In this document: piece after piece, positions 58,733-64,000 of the stretch
How positions within the stretch are numbered: the first letter of the stretch is position 1
How the letters are laid out: every line of letters starts with the position of its first letter
Origin: Streptomyces sp. NBC_01451
GTDB lineage: Bacteria; Actinomycetota; Actinomycetes; Streptomycetales; Streptomycetaceae
Reading direction: 5' to 3'
NCBI RefSeq assembly: GCF_036227485.1
Contig: NZ_CP109479.1
Coordinates: 1,984,001 to 2,048,000 of the forward strand
Length of the DNA: 64,000 nucleotides
Translations under genes and position numbers: made by a program
The notes under the pieces: generated by a model
The model's database searches: none
The model's input: only the letters and a program-made list of their open reading frames with translations
Told to the model about the DNA's origin: nothing

Positions 58733-58772
58733 ACGACGTTCCACGACGTCCCAAGACGGTCCAGGACCGTCC
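58733..58772. repeat. Four tandem 10-bp degenerate repeats between hemY and DUF4349 gene
   Basis: Units ACGACGTTCC (58733), ACGACGTCCC (58743), AAGACGGTCC (58753), AGGACCGTCC (58763), with a partial fifth after. Exactly one helical turn per unit, in a divergent promoter region 28-68 bases before the lipoprotein start; consistent with a cooperative regulator site. Confidence 0.5.
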
Positions 58773-58800
58773 AATGACAGCCCTCGGGGGGATCCGCACG

Positions 58801-59784
58801 ATGAACACCCTGCGCACAACCCATGCACGTCCTGTTCAGGCCCTGGCGGGCCTCCTCCTCGCCGCGGCCCTCGCGCTCACCGGATGCAGCGGCATGGGCG
58901 CCGACTCCGGCACGACCAGCGACTCGAAGGGCGGTGCGGACAAGGCCGACTCGGGCGCCCTGCAGGAAGAGGCCGGGTCCGAGGGCAAGCCGGGCGCCCA
59001 GGCCAGTGCGGCGCCCCAGGCGGCCGTCGGCCCGCACATCATCCGTACCGTGTCCGTCTCCGTGCAGGTCAAGGACGTGTCGAAGGCCCTGACCAAGGTC
59101 CGCACCGTCACCGCGAACGCGGGCGGTTTCGTCGGCAGCGAGACGACGACCCTGGACGAGGAGGAAGGAGGCGAGAACACCGACGTCGTCCTGCGGGTGC
59201 CCGTCGCCGAGTACGAGAAGGTCCTCAAGGACCTGGAGGGCACCGGCAAGCTCCTGCACCGGGAGGCCGAGGCGAAGGACGTCACCGAGCAGGTCGTCGA
59301 CGTGGAGAGCCGCATCATCACGCAGCGCGCCAGCGTGAACCGCATCCGTGAGCTGATGGACAAGGCCACCAAGCTCTCCGACGTGGTCACCCTGGAGGGC
59401 GAGTTGAGCCGCCGTCAGGCCGACCTGGAGTCGCTGCTCGCCCGCCAGTCCTCCCTGAAGGACCGCACCTCCCTGGCCACGATCAACCTCTCCCTGTCCG
59501 AGACCCCGCCCAAGGAGTCCGACGAGAACGACGACCCGGGCGTCCTGGACGCTCTCGCGGGCGGCTGGCACGCGTTCGTGTCGATGCTGCGCTGGATCGT
59601 GGTGGCCATCGCCGCGGTGCTGCCGTTCGCGGCTGTGGCGGCCCTGCTGGTGTTCGCCTGGCTGCGCTTCGCCCGGCCCCGCCGGGAGCACCACCGCGCT
59701 CCGGTGACAGCCGCGGGCCCGGCACCGACGACGTCCCTGCCGACGGCTCCTCCGATGCCGTCGAAGGGCCCGGACGAGGACTGA
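58801..59784 (+). CDS. DUF4349 lipoprotein
   Basis: 327 aa from ATG 58801 (GGGGGGAT upstream); ATG-like codon 58774 is a weaker choice. Lipobox LTGC ends the signal peptide, followed by a Ser/Gly/Asp-rich linker. The DUF4349 domain has IIRTVSVSVQVKDVSKALTKVRTVTANAGGFVGSE, a coiled-coil centre (DVESRIITQRASVNRIRELMDKATKLSDVVTLEGELSRRQADLESL) and a strand pair (TINLSLSET). One membrane segment (WIVVAIAAVLPFAAVAALLVFAW) near the C-terminus precedes a short Pro-rich tail. Surface-anchored; function not established. Confidence 0.87.
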   Translation: MNTLRTTHARPVQALAGLLLAAALALTGCSGMGADSGTTSDSKGGADKADSGALQEEAGSEGKPGAQASAAPQAAVGPHIIRTVSVSVQVKDVSKALTKVRTVTANAGGFVGSETTTLDEEEGGENTDVVLRVPVAEYEKVLKDLEGTGKLLHREAEAKDVTEQVVDVESRIITQRASVNRIRELMDKATKLSDVVTLEGELSRRQADLESLLARQSSLKDRTSLATINLSLSETPPKESDENDDPGVLDALAGGWHAFVSMLRWIVVAIAAVLPFAAVAALLVFAWLRFARPRREHHRAPVTAAGPAPTTSLPTAPPMPSKGPDED

Positions 59785-59850
59785 CCAGGATCGATCGGCC
59801 CCGCCCGGATCCGACTGCGTCGAAACGCGGGGCCCCCGTAGCGTGTTCGC

Positions 59851-61284
59851 ATGAGCATGAGTGATGGCGACGGCAACGGCGACGGCCGTACGAGTGGCAC
59901 GAAGCGTGTGACCGAGCGTCTGGTGGTGATCGGCGGCGACGCGGCGGGCATGTCCGCCGCGTCGCAGGCACGCCGGCTCCGGAAACCCGGCGAACTGGAG
60001 ATCGTGGCGTTCGAACGCGGCAACTTCACCTCCTACTCGGCGTGCGGCATCCCCTACTGGGTGAGCGGCGACGTCCCGGACCGGGACATGCTGATCGCCC
60101 GCTCGGCCGAGGAGCACCGGGCCCGCGACATCGACCTGCGCATGCGTACGGAGGTCACGGAGATCGACGTGCCGGGCGGCCGGGTGCGCGCCCGTGACCT
60201 GGAAACGGGCGCCGAGTCATGGACGTCGTACGACAAACTGGTGATCGCCACGGGCGCCCGCCCGATCCGTCCCTCACTGCCGGGTGTCGACGCACCCGGG
60301 GTGCACGGCGTACAGACCCTGGACGACGGCCAGGCGCTCCTGGACACCCTGGCCACCACGAAGGGCCGCCGCGCGGTAGTGGTCGGCGCGGGTTACATCG
60401 GCGTGGAGATGGCCGAGGCGCTCATCAAGCGCGGCTACGAGGTGACGGTCGTCAACCGCAGCAGGGAGCCGATGTCCACGCTCGACCCGGACATGGGCCG
60501 CCTGGTGCACGAGGCGATGGAGGGTCTGGGCATCACCATGGTCAACGACGCCGAGGTCACCAAGGTGCTCACCGGCGACGACGGCCCGGTCCGCGCGGTC
60601 GCCACGGAGGACGCCGAGTACCCGGCGGACGTGGTGGTGCTCGGTATCGGCGTCCGCCCCGAGACGACGCTCGCACGGGCGGCGGGACTCCCCGTGGGCG
60701 ACCACGGCGGCCTCCTCACCGACCTGGCGATGCGGGTGCGCGGGCACGAGAACATCTGGGCGGGCGGCGACTGTGTCGAGGTCCTGGACCTCGTCTCCGG
60801 CCAGGAACGGCACATCCCCCTCGGCACGCACGCCAACAAGCACGGCCAGGTCATCGGCGCGAACGCGGGCGGCGGCTACGCCACCTTCCCCGGCGTGGTC
60901 GGCACCGCCGTGAGCAAGGTCTGCGACCTGGAGATCGCCCGCACCGGCCTGCTGGAGAAGGACGCGCGCCGGGCGGGTCTCCGGTTCGTGTCGGTCACCA
61001 TCGAGTCGACGAACAGCGCGGGCTACTACCCCGGCGCAGCCGTGATGACGGTGAAGATGCTCGCCGAACACCGCACGGGCCGACTCCTCGGCGTCCAGAT
61101 CGTCGGCCGCGAGGGCGCGGCGAAGCGGGTGGACATCGCCGCGGTGGCCCTCACGGCAGCCATGACGGTCGAACAGATGACAGCCCTGGACCTCGGCTAC
61201 GCGCCCCCGTTCTCCCCGGTCTGGGACCCCGTACTGGTAGCGGCCAGGAAAGCGACCGCAGCGGTACGCGCGGGCACTTCTTAA
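59851..61284 (+). CDS. FAD-dependent pyridine nucleotide-disulfide oxidoreductase (CoA-disulfide reductase/Nox-like)
   Basis: 477 aa from ATG 59851 (ATG 59857 also possible); no clear ribosome binding site, and TAGCGT lies ten bases upstream, so the message may be leaderless. FAD site VVIGGDAAGMSAASQARR, single redox Cys in SYSACGIPYW, NAD site VVVGAGYIGVEMAEAL, second FAD contact IWAGGDCVEV, and a C-terminal dimer domain (KRVDIAAVALTAAMTVEQM...LDLGYAPPFSPVWDP). The single Cys groups it with CoA-disulfide reductases and NADH oxidases rather than two-Cys disulfide reductases. Likely redox maintenance. Confidence 0.9.
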   Translation: MSMSDGDGNGDGRTSGTKRVTERLVVIGGDAAGMSAASQARRLRKPGELEIVAFERGNFTSYSACGIPYWVSGDVPDRDMLIARSAEEHRARDIDLRMRTEVTEIDVPGGRVRARDLETGAESWTSYDKLVIATGARPIRPSLPGVDAPGVHGVQTLDDGQALLDTLATTKGRRAVVVGAGYIGVEMAEALIKRGYEVTVVNRSREPMSTLDPDMGRLVHEAMEGLGITMVNDAEVTKVLTGDDGPVRAVATEDAEYPADVVVLGIGVRPETTLARAAGLPVGDHGGLLTDLAMRVRGHENIWAGGDCVEVLDLVSGQERHIPLGTHANKHGQVIGANAGGGYATFPGVVGTAVSKVCDLEIARTGLLEKDARRAGLRFVSVTIESTNSAGYYPGAAVMTVKMLAEHRTGRLLGVQIVGREGAAKRVDIAAVALTAAMTVEQMTALDLGYAPPFSPVWDPVLVAARKATAAVRAGTS

Positions 61285-61304
61285 CAGGGGAGCAGGCCAC
61301 TCAC

Positions 61305-61353
61305 CCAGGGGCGCGGGGAACCGCGCGACAAGCCACAGCGGGCCCGCACCCGG
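61305..61353. repeat. Dispersed Streptomyces intergenic repeat (short form)
   Basis: CCAGGGGCGCGGGGAACCGC, GCGACAAGCCACAGCGGGCC and CGCACCCG follow one another here; this is a shorter relative of the repeat at 36974-37050 and of a repeat I recall as common in Streptomyces intergenic regions. It lies between two convergent genes. Confidence 0.65.
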
Positions 61354-61378
61354 CGACGCACAGCACCCCTAGGGCGCG

Positions 61379-61711
61379 CTACGCGGTCCCGTTGATCCGA
61401 TCAATGGCCTGCCGGGCCTGCTCCCCCGGCGGCCGGGACGGCAACGCCGACACGGACGCCGACGTCGAGACCGCCGGGGGCTGCTGTGCCTGGGCCGGCT
61501 TCGCGTGGGCGCCCAGCCCACTGGACCGCAGCCGATGGCTCACCGCCTCGTCGAGCGACACCGGCCGCTGCATCTGCGTGGCCAGCCGCCCCGCCTCCTG
61601 GCCGAGCCGGGCCACGTCCTCCCATGGCAGGTGGACCACCAGCGCGAGTTCGGCCTCGCCGTTCGGCAGAGCCTGCACCGACTGCATCGGAGGAGTAACT
61701 CGGTCGTTCAT
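61379..61711 (-). CDS. Small conserved hypothetical protein
   Basis: 110 aa from ATG 61711 with GAGGAA upstream; longer frames to 61939 overlap the rhomboid gene. The first ~60 residues look conserved (QSVQALPNGEAELALVVHLPWEDVARLGQEAGRLATQMQRPVSLDEAVSHRLR), with a beta strand then helices, followed by an Ala/Pro/Gln-rich tail ending IDRINGTA. No known family recognised. Possibly a small antitoxin- or partner-like fold, but there is no supporting neighbour. Divergent from the rhomboid gene. Confidence 0.7.
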   Translation of the reverse strand: MNDRVTPPMQSVQALPNGEAELALVVHLPWEDVARLGQEAGRLATQMQRPVSLDEAVSHRLRSSGLGAHAKPAQAQQPPAVSTSASVSALPSRPPGEQARQAIDRINGTA

Positions 61712-61835
61712 CGCCTGTTCCTCACGTCGTCCCCGCGGTGCGCCTTCGTCGCGCCGCGGACGTTGAGGACAGATACGGGCACACGGACAGCCGCGTTCAC
61801 CGATTCGCGAGACGCATCGCGGGCAGTACTTCCTT

Positions 61836-62654
61836 GTGGTCATCCCCGTCCATGACGTGAACCCCGCGAGTCGTACCCCCTGGGTCACGTACGCGCTGAT
61901 CGCCGCCAACGTCCTCGTGTTCCTCTCCATGCCCGGCACAGCGGGCTCGGTGACCGGCGAGAGCGGCCTGGCACAGTTGTGCCACCTCCAGGCCTTCCTG
62001 GACCAGTACGCCGCCGTGCCACAGGAGTTGATCCACCATCAGCTGCCGCGCCTGGTGCCGACGGGCGACGTCGGCATCGGCACCGGAGGGCCGGGCTGTG
62101 TGATCGGCCCACCGGGCTACGACAAGTCGCCCGCGCTCTCCGTGTTCACCGCGATGTTCCTGCACGGCGGCTGGCTGCATCTGCTGGGCAACATGCTGTT
62201 CCTGCTGATCTTCGGCAACAACATCGAGGACCGCCTGGGACATGTGCGGTATCTGCTCTTCTACGTCGCCTGCGGCTACGCGGCGTCGTACGGCTTCGCG
62301 CTCCTCAACGCCGACTCGGGCGACCCCCTGATCGGCGCCTCCGGAGCCATCGCCGGTGTCCTGGGCGCCTATCTGGTGCTGTTCCCGAAGGCCAGGGTGT
62401 GGGTCCTGGTGCCCTTCCTGGTCTTCCTGCCGCTGCGGCTGCCCGCCTGGCTGGTGCTGGGCTTCTGGTTCGCGCTGCAGGCGGTGTACTCGTCCGGCGA
62501 GGGCGTCACCGAGGCCGGCACCGTGGCGTACGCGGCCCACGTCGTCGGCTTCCTCGCGGGCATGTTCCTCGCCTGGCCGCTCAGGGCCGGCACCCCGCCG
62601 CCGCCGGAGCCGGGCCGCCTGCTGTGGGGCAGGCAGGCACGGCACACGTGGTGA
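61836..62654 (+). CDS. Rhomboid-family intramembrane serine protease
   Basis: 272 aa from GTG 61836. Six membrane segments; the L1 loop and TM2 motif TAMFLHGGWLHLLGNMLFLLIFG, the active-site GASGAIAGVLGAYLVLFP with catalytic Ser, and AAHVVGFLAGMFLAWPL with catalytic His are all present. Rhomboids cut single-pass membrane proteins within the bilayer. The C-terminal tail is Pro/Arg-rich and cytoplasmic. It converges with hemE (19-base gap); substrate unknown. Confidence 0.92.
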   Translation: MVIPVHDVNPASRTPWVTYALIAANVLVFLSMPGTAGSVTGESGLAQLCHLQAFLDQYAAVPQELIHHQLPRLVPTGDVGIGTGGPGCVIGPPGYDKSPALSVFTAMFLHGGWLHLLGNMLFLLIFGNNIEDRLGHVRYLLFYVACGYAASYGFALLNADSGDPLIGASGAIAGVLGAYLVLFPKARVWVLVPFLVFLPLRLPAWLVLGFWFALQAVYSSGEGVTEAGTVAYAAHVVGFLAGMFLAWPLRAGTPPPPEPGRLLWGRQARHTW

Positions 62655-62672
62655 CGGTCGCCGACTCGCTAC

Positions 62673-63767
62673 TCAGCGGGCGGTGTTCGTGTGGACGTAC
62701 TCCACGAGGCGGGTCAGGGCGTCCGGGGGCGTGTTCGGCATGACGCCGTGGCCGAGGTTGAAGATGTGGCCCTCCAGACCCTTCGCGGAGTCGAGGACCT
62801 CGCGGGTCTTGGCCTCGACGGCCTCCGTGGAGGCGAACAGGACCGTCGGGTCGAGGTTGCCCTGGAGCGCCTTGCCGGGACCGATGCGACGGGCGGCCTC
62901 GTCGAGCGGGACGCGCCAGTCGACGCCCATGACGTCCACGCCGGCCTCGCTCATGGGGGCGAGGAGCTCGCCGGTGCCGACGCCGAAGTGGATGCGCGGC
63001 ACGCCGTATCCCTCGACGGCCTTGAAGACCTTCCGGGAGGCGGGGAGCACCGAGCGGCGGTAGTCGGCCGGGGCGAGGGCGCCGGCCCACGAGTCGAACA
63101 GCTGGACGGCGCCGGCGCCGGCCTCGATCTGGACCTTCAGGAAGGCCGCCGTGATGTCGGCGAGGCGGTCGAGGAGGTCCGCCCAGAGCTGCGGGTCGCC
63201 GTACATGATCGCCTTGGCGTTCTCGTACGTCCGGGACGGGCCGCCCTCGACGAGGTAGCTCGCCAGGGTGAAGGGCGCGCCGGCGAAGCCGATGAGCGGG
63301 GTGGCGCCGAGTTCGCGGGTGAGCAGGCCGATGGCCTCGGTGACGTACGGGACGTCCTCGGGGGTGAGGTCGCGGAGCTGGGCGAGGTCGGCGCGGGTGC
63401 GGATCGGCTTCTCGACGACCGGCCCGACGCCGGGCTTGATGTCGAGGTCGACACCGATGGCCTTGAGCGGGACGACGATGTCGCTGAAGTAGATCGCCGC
63501 GTCCACGTCGTGCCGGCGCACCGGCTGGAGCGTGATCTCGGTGACCAGCTCGGGTCGGGTGCAGGACTCCAGCATGGGGATGCCCTCGCGGACCTTGCGG
63601 TACTCGGGCAGAGAACGCCCGGCCTGGCGCATGAACCACACGGGCGTGTGCGGCACGGGCTCGCGTCTGCACGCCTTCAGGAAGGGGGAATCCTGCACGG
63701 CGTCGTTCTTGACGGCGCCGGACGTCGCTGTCGGCTGCTGGCCCGCGGGGCTCTGGTTCGCGCTCAC
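62673..63767 (-). CDS. hemE: Uroporphyrinogen decarboxylase HemE
   Basis: 364 aa from GTG 63767. Signature [106 protein letters not shown] and [16 protein letters not shown] cover the full family, about 10-20 residues longer than E. coli HemE at the N-terminus. It converts uroporphyrinogen III to coproporphyrinogen III, feeding HemY and HemQ encoded 4-6 kb away. Divergent from the DUF3000 gene at the right edge. Confidence 0.97.
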   Translation of the reverse strand: MSANQSPAGQQPTATSGAVKNDAVQDSPFLKACRREPVPHTPVWFMRQAGRSLPEYRKVREGIPMLESCTRPELVTEITLQPVRRHDVDAAIYFSDIVVPLKAIGVDLDIKPGVGPVVEKPIRTRADLAQLRDLTPEDVPYVTEAIGLLTRELGATPLIGFAGAPFTLASYLVEGGPSRTYENAKAIMYGDPQLWADLLDRLADITAAFLKVQIEAGAGAVQLFDSWAGALAPADYRRSVLPASRKVFKAVEGYGVPRIHFGVGTGELLAPMSEAGVDVMGVDWRVPLDEAARRIGPGKALQGNLDPTVLFASTEAVEAKTREVLDSAKGLEGHIFNLGHGVMPNTPPDALTRLVEYVHTNTAR

Positions 63768-63896
63768 GACCAGAAGTCTCGCACGCTCCGCCGACAGTCC
63801 CGCGAACAGCCCTGCCGACGGCTCTCACCGGACTGTGGCCCGTCCCACGGGTGTCCCTCCCCGCAAGGAGGCCCGGTTCCCCTTAATCTTCCCCGC

Positions 63897-64000
63897 ATGG
63901 CTGCGGCTCAGGGACGACTGTCGGACGGCACTGGCGGAATGGACGACGCGAAGGAGGGGGACCGGGACGCGATGGATGCTGCTCCGTTGCCCTTCCGGGC
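63897..64000 (+). CDS. DUF3000-family protein, N-terminal part; runs off right edge
   Basis: Open from ATG 63897 to the window end (34 residues visible): MAAAQGRLSDGTGGMDDAKE then a short acidic stretch and DAAPLPFR. From memory this start is characteristic of the DUF3000 protein encoded next to hemE in Streptomyces. No ribosome binding site is apparent; a TAATCT-like -10 lies about ten bases before ATG, suggesting a leaderless message. The DUF3000 domain itself lies beyond the window, so the assignment rests on N-terminus and position. Confidence 0.6.
   Translation, partial: MAAAQGRLSDGTGGMDDAKEGDRDAMDAAPLPFR

Noticed and set aside
1..64000. tRNA, rRNA, CRISPR arrays, insertion sequences, integrase or phage genes
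   Set aside because: Looked for on both strands by motif and context; no CCA-ended clover-leaf, regularly spaced repeat-spacer array, transposase or integrase motif was found.

Overview
The window is a chromosomal segment of a Streptomyces (or a very close actinomycete). The evidence is very high G+C with strong third-position bias, frequent GTG/TTG starts behind GGAGG-type ribosome binding sites, stop/start overlaps (GTGA, ATGA), a complete conservon (cvnABCD), and actinobacterial families such as HemQ, DUF3000, TIGR04222, SAV_2336-type and FxSxx-COOH-type proteins. From memory, the 35-64 kb half matches the gene order around hemE/hemQ/hemY/murC of S. coelicolor (about SCO6030-SCO6090); this was not checked by search. 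I see no tRNA, rRNA, CRISPR, insertion sequence or integrase.

1-14.4 kb, all minus strand, is the most interesting part. It is a run of eleven genes holding two cyclophane-type RiPP modules. Each has a FxsB-family radical SAM/SPASM maturase with its own small precursor (9794-10033 and 5045-5275). The precursors lack the terminal FxSxx motif of the classical family and instead share a leader pattern and a core of the form [FY]-Y-E-D-[AS]-P; Y-E-D fits the aromatic-x-Asp three-residue cyclophane motif. Interleaved are two MoxR AAA ATPases, two vWA proteins (one with TPRs), a TIR protein, a TIR/STAND/TPR protein (FxsT type) and a partial third-component protein at the left edge. This looks like two MoxR-vWA conflict/signalling systems merged with a duplicated peptide-modification module.

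14.8-23.5 kb: a sugar-binding lipoprotein, conservon cvnABCD (its kinase has Ser where family members usually have the phospho-acceptor His), a tandem-repeat region, and a GT2 plus GT39-like membrane glycosyltransferase pair behind 11-bp phased direct repeats. 23.7-30.5 kb: a LacI-controlled galactoside operon (binding protein, two permeases, GH42 beta-galactosidase; no ATPase gene). 30.5-33.9 kb: a small TetR regulon (SDR, cyclase-family hydrolase, truncated FAD reductase) with three matching operator-like sites.

34-49 kb: housekeeping and accessory genes: msrB, murC, a RibD-like reductase, zapE, a carbonic anhydrase/SulP pair, PhoX phosphatase, Ser/Thr kinase, polysaccharide deacetylase, a small zinc ribbon, an ABC exporter and a PTH2-type peptidyl-tRNA hydrolase. 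49.4-54.5 kb: three DUF4142 paralogues around a DUF692 (MNIO) fusion protein and a TIGR04222 membrane protein. 54.6-64 kb: a secreted TAP-like hydrolase, the coproporphyrin-branch heme genes hemQ, hemY and (further along) hemE, a DUF4349 lipoprotein, a flavin disulfide reductase, a rhomboid protease and the start of a DUF3000 gene. Strong hairpins separate most convergent gene pairs.
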